In this document: piece after piece, positions 22,500-34,687 of the stretch
Layout of the letters: each line of letters begins with the position of its first letter
Numbering within the stretch: the first letter of the stretch is position 1
DNA from: Sapria himalayana
Taxonomy: Eukaryota > Streptophyta > Magnoliopsida > Malpighiales > Rafflesiaceae
Direction of reading: 5' to 3'
Assembly: GCA_029783825.1 (NCBI GenBank)
Contig: JAREIK010003428.1
Span: forward strand, 32,501 to 96,500
DNA: 64,000 bases
The notes under the pieces: generated by a model
Database searches by the model: none
The model's input: only the letters and a program-made list of their open reading frames with translations
What the model was told of the DNA's origin: nothing
Position numbers and translations under genes: made by a program

Positions 22500-22860
22500 A
22501 TATGTGTGTACTTATGATAATATATACATGTCTACAAATAAATATATGCACCCACTTATGTATATACTCGGTATATACATACATATATACTATAGTATAA
22601 AAGTACATATATACCGAGTATATACGTATGTATATACTACAACATAAAAGTAAATATATACTGAGTATATACATACGTATATACTATAGTATATATGTAC
22701 GTATATACTAAGTATATATGTACAAATATATTCTATATATACGAACATATATACTATGTATATACATACTTATATACTATGTATATACGTACTTATATAT
22801 TATGTATATACGTAGATATATACTCAGTATATATCTACATTTAAACCAAGTATATATTTA
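22500..22860. repeat. TATATACTGAGTATATAC palindromic tandem repeats
   Basis: Repeated variants of GTATATACTGAGTATATAC, itself a near-palindrome, spaced by GTACGTATATAC. The same repeats are at 44460-44560, with weaker versions at 6010-6180 and 7030-7190. All lie inside CACTA arms. Confidence 0.65.
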
Positions 22861-22979
22861 TATATATACTGTAATATTATATGTACATATATATAATCAC
22901 ATAGCCTTAGATGATACACCCACTTATAATTTAATGCAAATACACATACAATCAAAGAAAATAGAAAAAATAATATAGG

Positions 22980-23290
22980 ACTTAAAAAACACGCATATAG
23001 GTCTCTCAGGGATGGCCAGCATTTCTCATTCTTTTTATTCTGGTACTCCACGTAGATAGAGACATTGTTACACCTACACATGAAGGATAACATACTACAT
23101 TTACAAACTAAAAACTGATAACAAGCAGTCACATATCTGAACTGCGATGAGGCATATCTGCACAAAATAAGAGTGTAAATAACAGACATGCATTTACATA
23201 TAATTAATTTTTTTGGTACATCTCACAGCTTCAGAAGCTAAGGTGTTGTTCCCACCACCATGGAGGACCAGCGAAAGTTTTTACATACCT
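22980..23290 (-). other. Possible captured gene fragment, unidentified
   Basis: A stretch of balanced base composition sits where element A has its triplet island. On the reverse strand it begins LVLHGGGNNTLASEAVRC. It then has acceptor-like sites TTTGTGCAG (before ATATGCCTC) and TGTGTAG (before GTGTAACAATG). The texture suggests short exons with introns, but no family is recognised and no frame is long. Low certainty. Confidence 0.3.
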
Positions 23291-23819
23291 ATAAATAGGC
23301 TAAAACTCTACCAAAAAATTTGGGGATGCACAAACATATTCATAGATATATAAAAATAGTTATTTTAGACATGAACAAACACAAATTAAAGTTGATTGTC
23401 ATACAACTTCAACACAAATCTAAAAGATGTCTAGCAATGATGTTTAAAGAGAAAGAGGGTGCAAAAATAAAATGTTTTAGGAATAATGAGGATAATATAA
23501 GCTAGGCCTCCTTTTGATAAAGCTGAAATCAATAAATATGGGACTAATGCATTGGACTAACATAAAAGCAAATTTATTCTATACAAACCTATCAAATATT
23601 AAATATTTTGTCATATATAAGTTCATATATGAGCCTGAGGCCCAAGGGCTGAAATTAGGTAAGAGTTCAGCCCTTATTTGTATTTTACCACATATGAGCA
23701 TGACCAAAGGACACATTCATGCTATGTGCTTACATATTGTTTATATTATATCTTTATCCATTTAATTTTAAGTTATTGCAACAAATTAGTATTATCCCAT
23801 ATATAATTATATTTTAGGA

Positions 23820-25425
23820 CACATAAAGTAAATGTAGTTATAAATAGTTACATATATTTAAAGTTATAGTTATATATAGATATATGCATACATGTAGTTA
23901 TAAGTAGATATACATAAATGTATACAAACTTATAAATAAATATATAGATTTACATATATGTATACATAATTAAAAATAAAGTTTATTTATTTACATAGAG
24001 TTTTTTATAGTTATACAAATATTTATTTATAGTTATGCACATATAGTTAAACATTATGTTGTATGTTTTTTTACATATAATTATATATATAGTTACATGT
24101 GGTTGTACACACAGTTACATGTATAGTTAAACTTATATTTATACATGTATATATATATATATATTTTTTCATATAATTTCATATATTTATACATATAATT
24201 ATGTATAGGTATGGATATACTAAAATACATTTTTTATACAAATATATAAAAATGTATATTAAATATACATTGTTAATTATATATTTAAATATAGTTATGT
24301 ATAAAGTTTTTATAGTTATACATATAGCAAGATCGAATTATTTATAGTTATAGTTAATTATACATATAATATATATTTATAAAAAAGTATATATCGTTAA
24401 GCATTTAGTTATATATATATATATTCACATGAGTAGTTATATTTAGTTTTACATAAATTTATACAAAGTTATAAAAAAATATTTAGATTTATAATATGTA
24501 TACACATATGTATAAATAGTTAGAAATATAGTTATATTTAATTATATAAAGTTTTATTTAGTTTTACAAATATTTATATATAGTTATACACATATAATTA
24601 AACATAATGTTGTATGTTGTTCTACATGTAATTGTAAATATAGTTACATGTGGTTATACATATAGTTACACATAAAGTTATACATATATTTATACATGTA
24701 GCTATATCATATAATTTTATATATTTATACATATAGTTATGTATAGGTATAGGTAAGAAAAAATACATTTTTATATACTAATATATACAAATGAATATTA
24801 AATATAAGTTATAAATTATATATTTAAATATAGTTATGTATAAAGCTTTTATAGTTATACATATAATAAGATACAATTATTTATAGTTATGTGTTATTAT
24901 ACATATAGTATATATAGCTATAAATATTTTTATTTAGTTAAACATATAGTTATATAAATATATAACATTATAAATAAATATATAGATTTACATATATGTA
25001 TACATAGTTACAAATATAGTTATATTTAATTATATAAAGTTTTATATAGTTATACAAATATTTATATATAGTTATACAACTATTTATATATACTTATACA
25101 CATATAGTTAAACATAATGTTGTATGTTATTATACATTTAATTATAAATATAGTTACATGTGGTTATACATATAGTTACACATATAGTTATACATATATT
25201 AATAAATGTATGCATATATATATTTTTTATATAATTTTATATATGTATGCATATAGTTATCTATAGGTATATATATGGTAACATACATTTTTATATACTA
25301 ATTTATAAAAATGTATATTAAATATATGTTGTTAATTATATTTTTAAATATAGTTATGTATAATGTTTTATTGTTATACATATATTCAAAGATAATTATT
25401 TATAGTTATATGTTCTTATACCTTT
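23820..25425 (-). repeat. AT-rich degenerate tandem repeat (inverted relative to 680-1880)
   Basis: About 1.6 kb of GTTATACATATAGTTA-type repeats. Higher-order units of several hundred bases recur: the TTGTATGTTG-type block appears near 24060, 24610 and 25120, and the TATGTATAGGTAT-type block near 24200, 24730 and 25260. Three higher-order copies are apparent. Confidence 0.65.
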
Positions 25426-25429
25426 GGGA

Positions 25430-25665
25430 TTCAATGGAAAAAAGACACAAATAGAAAACAAACAAGTTTAGCTTGTAACAGATCAGAAGAAAGTAAATGC
25501 GATCTAGTATTTCAGGCATTAATATATAAATATAAATACAATTTGAATCATCCTAGAAACAGGTGATGTCATCCACATAATAGAACAAAACTCAAGCAAA
25601 ATAGGCAACGATTAGATCAACATCCAAATATGTCAACAAAGTTTGCCTCATCCTACTAAAATTGT
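25430..25665 (-). other. Probable 3' UTR of the ARF gene fragment
   Basis: Non-coding sequence of normal composition directly downstream of the ARF stop codon on the reverse strand, before the AT-rich CACTA repeat resumes. T-rich, with TGTTCTATT- and TTTGTGTCTTTT-like stretches. Assigned as 3' UTR by position only. Confidence 0.4.
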
Positions 25666-25937
25666 TTATGATTTACTGGCAATGTAATTGGAAAACTAAT
25701 CAAGACCCTCGTAGAGGCCCTCGCCACATGTAGCACAAGTGCTCTGAATGTGCCTATGACATTGGAGAAGAGATTGAAGTCTTAGTTGTCAGTAATTTTA
25801 GCTACATTCATCGCATTGGGAAGATCTTGCTTATTGGCAAACACTAGCAAAACTACATCTCGAAGCTTTTCCTTGTATAGCATCCTATGCAACTCATCCC
25901 TGGCTTCAACAACTTGATCTCTATCATTGCTATCAAT
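25666..25937 (-). pseudogene. ADP-ribosylation factor (ARF GTPase) C-terminal fragment
   Basis: The reverse strand from 25937 reads [51 protein letters not shown] then a stop and a one-base frame change. It continues [27 protein letters not shown], stop, FSNYIASKS and the natural-looking stop at 25666-25668. This is the C-terminal half (about 90 residues) of a plant ARF1-class GTPase, a vesicle-coat recruiter at the Golgi. It keeps the guanine-recognition motifs NKQD and TCAT. The N-terminal half with the P-loop and switch regions is absent; homology ends within 15 bases of the start of the TATC array. No introns interrupt the fragment. It lies inside the CACTA composite and is best read as a captured gene piece. 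Confidence 0.85.
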
Positions 25938-25949
25938 ATATCTTTTAAT

Positions 25950-27020
25950 TTGAATATCTGTATAATATCTATCTATCTATTTATCTATTTAAATATCTAT
26001 CTATTTGTTTATTTATATATCTTCTTGTCTATATATCTATCTATAATTCTTTCTATCTGTCTATATGTCTATTTGTTTATCTGTCTAATTGTATATCTAG
26101 CTATCTAATAATATGTTTATCTATCTATCTATCATTCTATCTATCTATCTATATATCATTCTATCTATCTATCTATCTATATATTTATCTATCTATCTGT
26201 CTGTCTGTCTGTTTGTCTATCTAACTATATGTCTATCTATGTATCTTTCTATCTATCTATATATCTATATATTTGTATATCTATCTATCTATATAAGTTT
26301 TTATCTATCCATTTGTTTATCTATCTATTTGCCTATCTGCATATCAATCTATCAATCTATCTTTTAATAATTTGATCTATCTATCTATTTTTCTGTCTCT
26401 ATTTCTATCTGGCTATCTGACTATTTGGCTATCTATCTATCTGTCTATATATCTATCTATCTATTTTTATATCTATTATCTCATTATTCATCAATATATC
26501 TATATATAAATCTATATATCTATTTATCTATCTATATGACTATCTATTTATCTCTCTATCTCTTTATATGTCAATTTGTCCATCTATTTATCTATCTTTT
26601 ATATAATATCCATCTTTTTATTTATCTATTTATCTATATCTGTTTATCCATCTATCTATCTTTTATCTATCTATCGATGTATCTCTATATTTATCTATTT
26701 ATCTATCAACCTTTCTATAATTCTAGCAATCTATCTGTCTATTTGTCTATTTTTCTATTCTTTATGTTTTTAATTGTTTATTTATTTATCTTACTATCTA
26801 TCCATATATTTGATTATCATACTATGTGCCTATCTATCTTATTAAATAATTATCTATTTGCCTATTTGTCTATTAGTCTTTAAGTGTATTTATTTATCTA
26901 TGAATCTATCTATTTGTCTATGCATATTTGTGTCTACGTGTCTATCTGTCTATCTACCTCTCTATCTATGTAACAATTTGTCTATGCGTCTTGTGTCAAC
27001 ATGTCTTTCTATCTATCTAT

Positions 27021-27052
<32 letters not shown>

Positions 27053-27212
27053 CTATCTGTCTATCTATCTAGCTGTCTATCAGTCTATTAGTCTATGAAT
27101 TAATCTGTATATCTATCTATCTATCTATATTTTTATTTGGCCTTGTGTCTCTCTATATTTCTATTTGTCTATTTGTCTTTTTTTCTTTTTATCTATTTAT
27201 CTATCTATCTAG

Positions 27213-27250
<38 letters not shown>

Positions 27251-28008
27251 TTTTATCTATATATTTATACATCAAACTATCTATTTTTTCAAACTATCTA
27301 ATTGTGTTTCTTTCTATCTACCTAATAGTGAATTTATCTATCTTCCTATTTATTTAGTCATCTATCTATTTATCTATCATTCTATTTTTATGTCTATTTA
27401 TTATTCTACCTATCTATTTGTTTAACTATCTATATGTCTATCTATCTATCTACCTATCTTTCTATCCATCCATCTATCTATCTATCTATATATCTAGCTA
27501 TCTATTTATATATCTTTCTAACTATCTGTCTTTTAGTTTATCTATCTATCTATCTATGATTCTATCTATCTATATATCTATCTGTCTGTCTGTCTATCAT
27601 TCTATATGTCTATTTTCCTATCTATCTATGTATGAATCTATCTATCTATCTAGCTGTCTATCTTCACATCTATCTACCTATCAATATATCTATCTTTCTT
27701 TCTATATGTCTATCTAGGTGCTATCAATCTATTTGTGTATCTAGCTTTGTATTTTTGTGTATTTGTATATCTATCTATGCATATATCTATTTATCTCTCT
27801 ATTTATATATCTAGTTATTTATAAATAAGTATATCTATATATCTATCTATATGTCTGACTATATATTTGTCTATCTATCATCTGAGTCTTTCTTTTTAGT
27901 CTATCATTTTATATCTCTATCTATCTATCCATCTCTCTATGTGTTTCTCTATCTATCTTTTTATCTATTTTTTATGTGTTTATATGTTTATCTGTCTATC
28001 AATCAATT

Positions 28009-28053
<45 letters not shown>

Positions 28054-29115
28054 AAGTATCTATTTATCTATCTATTTATCTATATCTCTACTTGTCTATA
28101 TGGATATTTGTCTATCCGTCTATCTTTATCTATCTATTTAATCTATCGATCAATCTATTTGTCTATCCATCTATCTATCTGTTTAACTTTCTATCAGTCA
28201 ATCTTTTTACCTATCTATCTATTTATCTAACTATCTTTCTAAATATCTACCTATCTATTTATCAATTTGTTCATTTCTTTATCTATCTATGTGTTTATTT
28301 GTCTATTTGTATATCTATCTATCTATCTCTCTGTATATTTGTCTATCTATATATCTATTTATTTATTTGTCTATCTAACATAAATTTGACAATCTAACTA
28401 TCTAACTATCTATCTATCTGAATATTTGTCTATTTATCTATTTTATTTTCTTTCAGTTTATATATAAGTCTTTTTATTTGTATATCTATATTTTTCATTA
28501 GCTATTTATCTATATATTTATCTATCTGTCAATCTATCAATCTATCTATATATCTATATGTTTATTTGTCTATCTATCTATCTATCTTTATATCTACTAT
28601 CTATCTATCTATCTATTTGTCTATTTGTCTAACTATCTATCTCACTATCTATATATCTCTTGATCTATGTATCTCTTTATCTATCTATCTATGTATATAT
28701 TTATCTATCTATTTATTTATTTGTCTATTTATATATTTGTATATGTGTCTATTTATTTATATATCTATCTTTATATCTATATTTATATCTATCTTTATAT
28801 CTATCTTTATATCTATCTATTTATTTATATATCTATCTGTCTATATGTTTATGTGTCTATGTGTTTATTTATCAATTTGTCTATTTGTCTAACTATCTAT
28901 TATTCTATAAGTGTATTTTTTTATATGTGAATCTTTCTATGAGTCTATGTAACTTTTTGTCTATGTGTCTATCTTTCTAAATATCTATCAATCAATGTAT
29001 CTGTCTATGTATCTATGTGTCTACATAACTATCTATCAATCTATTTTTATATCAATCTGTCTATCTATCTATCTATCTATCTAGCCATCTATCTGTCTAT
29101 ATATCTATCTATCTC

Positions 29116-29146
<31 letters not shown>

Positions 29147-30723
29147 GTTCCTCTATCTATTTGTATATGTATTTATTTATCTGTCTATCTATCGATCTAT
29201 ATATTTATCTATTTATATGTATATCTATCTGTCTATCTATCTTTGAAAATATATATTTATCTATATATCTATCAATTTGTCTATTTGTCTATCTATGTAT
29301 TTGTCTATCTATCTACCTATTTATTTATTTTCCTATTTATCTATCTATCTAGTCATCTATCTGTCTATATGTCTATATGTTTATCTATCTAGCTATCTTT
29401 TAGTTTATTAGTCTATCTATTTTTCTGTACATTGATCATTCTATTTGTTTATCTATCTTTTTATTTATCTATCTATATGTCTAGCTATCTATTTGTCTAT
29501 ATGTCTATTTATTTTCTGTCTATTTGTCTATCTATATATATGTATATTTATCTAAGTATCTATATATCTATCTATCTATCTATAATTCTATCTATCCCTC
29601 TATCTATTTGTATATGTATTTATTTATATGTATATCTGTCTATCGGTCAATATATTTATTTATTTATTTGTATTTCTATCTGTCTCTCTATCTTTGAAAA
29701 TATATAGTTCTCTATATATTTATCTATTTGTCCATCTATCTATCTATTTGTCTGTGTGTCTATCTATCTAACTATCTAACTAATTATCTATCTATCTATC
29801 TATCTGCCAGTCTATATATCTAGCAATCTGTATAACTATCTAACTTTCTTTCATTCTATCAGTCTCTTAGTCTATTAATCTATCTATCAATTTGTCTATT
29901 TATCTATTTTTTTATCTATCGTTATGCTTATCTGTCAATCTATCTATCTTTCTATCTGTCTATCTATCTATTTATCAATAAATCAATCAATCTCTCTATC
30001 TATCTATCTATCTATGTATTTGTATATCTACCTATCTACTTAACTATCTATCTATTTATTTATTTGCTTATCTATCTATAAATCAATCTATCTGATTCTC
30101 TATTTATAAAGCTATCTATTTTACTATCAATCAATATATCTGTCTATATGACTTTCTATCTATCTATCTATCATTTTATCTATTTGTGTATCTATCAACC
30201 TATCTTTATATCTATCTATGTATTTATCTCTTTCTACCAATCTATCTATAACTTTATTTATCTATCTATTTATCTAACATTCTATATTTCTATCTATCTA
30301 TCTATCTATCTTTCTATATGTTTATCTACCTTTATATCTTTATATCTATCTATCTATCTATCAATCTACATAACTATCTATTTATATATCCTATCAATCT
30401 GTCTATCTATCTATCTATGTATCTATCTATTTTTCTATCTATCAATTTATCTATATATATATATATATTTAGCAATCTATTTTTCTGTATATCTATCAAT
30501 CTATTTATCAGTTTATCTTCATATATGGTCTATCTATCTATTTTTGATCTAATTGTCTATCTATCTATTTGATTATCTGTGTGTCTTTGTATCTGTCAAT
30601 AAATTTATATATCTATCTATCAAAATGACTATCTAACTTTCTAGTTGTCTATCAATATATCTAGCTTTCTATGTGTATATCTATTTATTTCTTTATCTAT
30701 ATATCTATCTACCTATCTAATTA

Positions 30724-30757
<34 letters not shown>

Positions 30758-33700
30758 TATATATATATGACTATCTATATACTTCTCGCTCTATCAATTT
30801 GTCAATTAGTCATTCTATACCACTAACTAAAAATCTATCTATATACATATCTATCTATCTATCTATCTATCTGTCATTCACTTTATTTGTCTATCTATCT
30901 ATCATTTAGTTAATCAATCTATTTATGTATCTAAATAACTATCTAACTATCTATTTATCTATCTGTCTATCTAATTATAAGCCTATCTTTTTTACGTAAC
31001 TATCTATGTGTCTATCCATCTATTTGCCTATCTATTATCTATCTATTTAACTATCTATCTATATATCATATCTGTCTATCTGTCCATCTTTCTATCTATT
31101 TATTTGTCTATCTATGTATCTATTTATTTGTCTATCTATCTATCTATCTTTCTATCTATGTGGCTAACTATCTTTCTTTTTTATCTATCTATTTGTCTAT
31201 TTATGTTCTCTCTATTTGTCTTTTAGCCTATTAGTGTAAGTGTTTATATTTCTATTTATCTATCTATCTAATTGTACATCTGTCAATCTATGTATATATC
31301 TATCTATCTATATAACTATCTATTTAAGTATCTTTCTATCTATCTATCTATCTATCTATTAGTTTAACTGTCTGTCTATCTCTTTATCTATTTATCTATC
31401 TATCTATATAAGTGTCTATTTATATTTTTATTTGTTTATATATCTAAGTGTCAATCTATTTATTTGTCTATAATTCTATTAGTCTATATATCTTACTATC
31501 TAACTATATTTTTGTGTATTAGTATATCTATCAATATATATATATATATCCATCTGTCTATCTATATAACTATATATTTATCTATCTGTATGTCTATCAA
31601 TCATTCTATATTTATGTCTATCTATCTTTCTATCTATATGAATATCTACCTAACTATCATTCTATGTATCAACCTATCAATCAATCAATCTATCTATCTA
31701 TATATATGTTTATATGAATATCTTTTTATTTATCAATCAATCAATCAATCTATCTTTCTATCGATCTTTTTCTTTCTATCTAGCTATATATCTATTTTTA
31801 TATATGTGTATCCATCAATTTTTATATTTCTTAACCTTTCAATCTATAAATATATCAATATGTGAATCTATCTATTAGTCTATCAATATATCTATTAGTT
31901 TATCCATCTAATTATCTAAGTGTCTTTATAATTATCTTTTTATCTACCTTTTTGTGTATCTATCTATATATAAAACTATCTAATTGTCTATTACTCTATT
32001 AGAATATTTGTCTATCTGTCTATCTATCTAACTATTTATTTATGTGTCTATGTGTCTATCTATCTATCTATTTATATATCTCTCTATCTATCTATATTTA
32101 TATCTTTCTATCTATTTATCTATCTATTTTCTATTTATCTATGTGTCTATATGTCTATATGTCTATATATCTACCTATCCATATGTCTTTGGATGAATGT
32201 GTCAATGTGTTTATGTGTCTATCTATCTATTTATCTATATGTCTATTTGTCTATCTGTCTATCTATCTATTTATCTATCTATCTTTATATCTTTATATCT
32301 TTATATCTATCTCACTATTTATTTGTATATGTATCTATCTATCTATATATGTATCTATTAATCTATATATCTACCTATAATAATATCTATGTTTCTATCA
32401 TTCTATCTAACTATCTATCTGTTTAACTTTATATCTACCTTTCTATCTATCTATCTATCTATATATCTATTTATCTAACTATATGCCTATCTATCTATTT
32501 ATCTATATATCAATCTGTCACTAATTATCTATCTATCTACCTATATATCTATCTTTAAATCTATCTCTATATCTACCTATATGTCTATGTATCTGTCTAT
32601 CTATCTATTTGTTTATCTGTCTATCTATCAATCTGTCAATCTCTAAATTTATCAATCTATCTAGATGTCTCTATATCTGTCTATCTATCTATCTATTTAA
32701 TTGTTTAACTATCTAACTCTATCTACTAACTATCTATCAAACAATCTATTTAATAGTCTATTAGTAACTATGTTTATCTATCTATTTTTATATCTTTTTA
32801 TGTAACTATGTTTCTATATATCTATCTATCTATTGATCTATCTATCTATCTTTCTATCAATTTGTCTATCACTATATTTGCCTATTTATCTATTTATCTA
32901 TCTATCAATCTGTGTATCTATCTATCATACTATCTATCTATGTGTTTATGTATCTATTTGTTTATCTTTCTATATATCTATCTGTTTATCAATCTATTTG
33001 TCTATCTATCTATTAATCTCTCAGTCTATCAGTCTATGTGCCTATCTTTTAGTCTATTATTATATCAGTTTATGTGTCTATCTATCTATCGATCTATCTA
33101 TATAAATGTCTATCTTTCGATATCTTTAATTATATATCTATCTATATATATGTTTATTATTCTATCTAACTATTTGTTTATTTATATATTTGTATATCTG
33201 TCTATCTGTCTATGTGTCTATATGTATAACTATATATCTATTTATATGTTTATTTGTTTATATTTCTATCTATCAATCTATCTATTAATGTAATTGGCTA
33301 AATATATATCTTTATATCTATCTAGCTATTGAACTATCTAACTATCTTTTTGTCTATCAGTCTACCTATCAATATGTGTATGTATATGTATATATATATA
33401 TATATTAATCTATCTTTCTATTTGTCAATCTATATATGTATTTTTTTATTTTCATATTTGTCTATTTGTCTATATATCTATCAATAAACTATCTATTTAT
33501 CTATATATCTATCTATTTATCTATTTATTTGTATATCTGCCTATGTGTCTATTTGTTTCTTTGTCTATCTATCAACAATGTATATGTTTATCTATCTATT
33601 TGTCTCTATCTCTCTATTTGTCAATCTATCAATCTACGAATCTATCTATATGCCTATCTATATATCTATCTGTCTATCTATCTAGTTGTCTAATTATCTA

Positions 33701-34240
33701 ACTATCTATTTATCTATATTTTTATATATGAAACTATCTAACTATCTTATAGTCTATTTGTCTATTTATATATCTATCTATACATTTACGTGTCTACGTG
33801 TGTCTCTATCAATTTGTTTATCTATCTATCTATTTCTATTTCTATTTAACTATATCTCTGTATATCTATTTATTTGTGTATCTATAATCTATTAATCTCT
33901 CTATCTATATTTGTGTCTATGGGTGTATGTGTTTTTGTGTCTATCTATCTATCCAACCTTCTGTCTATCTTTTATTTCTATCTACCTATTTATATATCTT
34001 TGTATCTTTCTATCTATCTAATTCTATATCTATCTATATGTCTATATATCTAGTTATTTATCTATCTATCTGACTATATGTTTATCTTTCTATTTATTTA
34101 TTTGTGTATGTATCTATTTGTGTATCAATCAATCTCACTTTTATATATCTACTTATCTATTTATATTTATATTTTTCTATCTATCTATCTATCGATCTAT
34201 CTATCTATCATTCTTTCTATTTGTTTATCTATCTATTAAT

Positions 34241-34299
<59 letters not shown>

Positions 34300-34651
34300 C
34301 AATTTATTTGTCTATTTATCTATATGTCTATCAATTTATCTGTGTCTGTCTGTCTATCTATCTATGTATCTATTTATCTATTTATCTATCTATCTGTGTT
34401 TCTGTCTATCTATCTACCTATCTTTCTATCTATCTATCTCTCTATCTATCTCTTTATCACTCTATCTTTTAGTTTATCATTCTATTAGACAATGTGTCTA
34501 TATATCTATATGTCTATTAGTCTATCAGTCTATCAATCTTTATTTCTATATCTCTAACTATCTTTCTATCTATTTATTTTTCTGTCAAATTGTATGTTTA
34601 TCTATCTATATGTCTATTTGTCTATCTATCTATCTATTTGGCTATCTATAC

Positions 34652-34687
<36 letters not shown>

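Larger units (their letters stand above)
20640..25425 (-). mobile_element. TNP2-less mirror copy of element A (arm of the composite)
   Basis: Reading the reverse strand from 25425 down, the order is: AT-rich tandem repeat (as 680-1880), the 23620-23760 segment (as 1890-2060), and the 23400-23480 segment (as 5450-5530). Then come the leader 23280-23350 (as 5560-5640), TATATACTGAG repeats, a triplet island, the AT-rich arm and the terminus. The TNP2 gene that lies between the second and third blocks in element A is missing, so this is an internally deleted derivative. Confidence 0.7.

Noticed and set aside
22423..22978. Tyr/Ile-rich frames
   Set aside because: They arise from TATATAC-type repeats in the CACTA arm.
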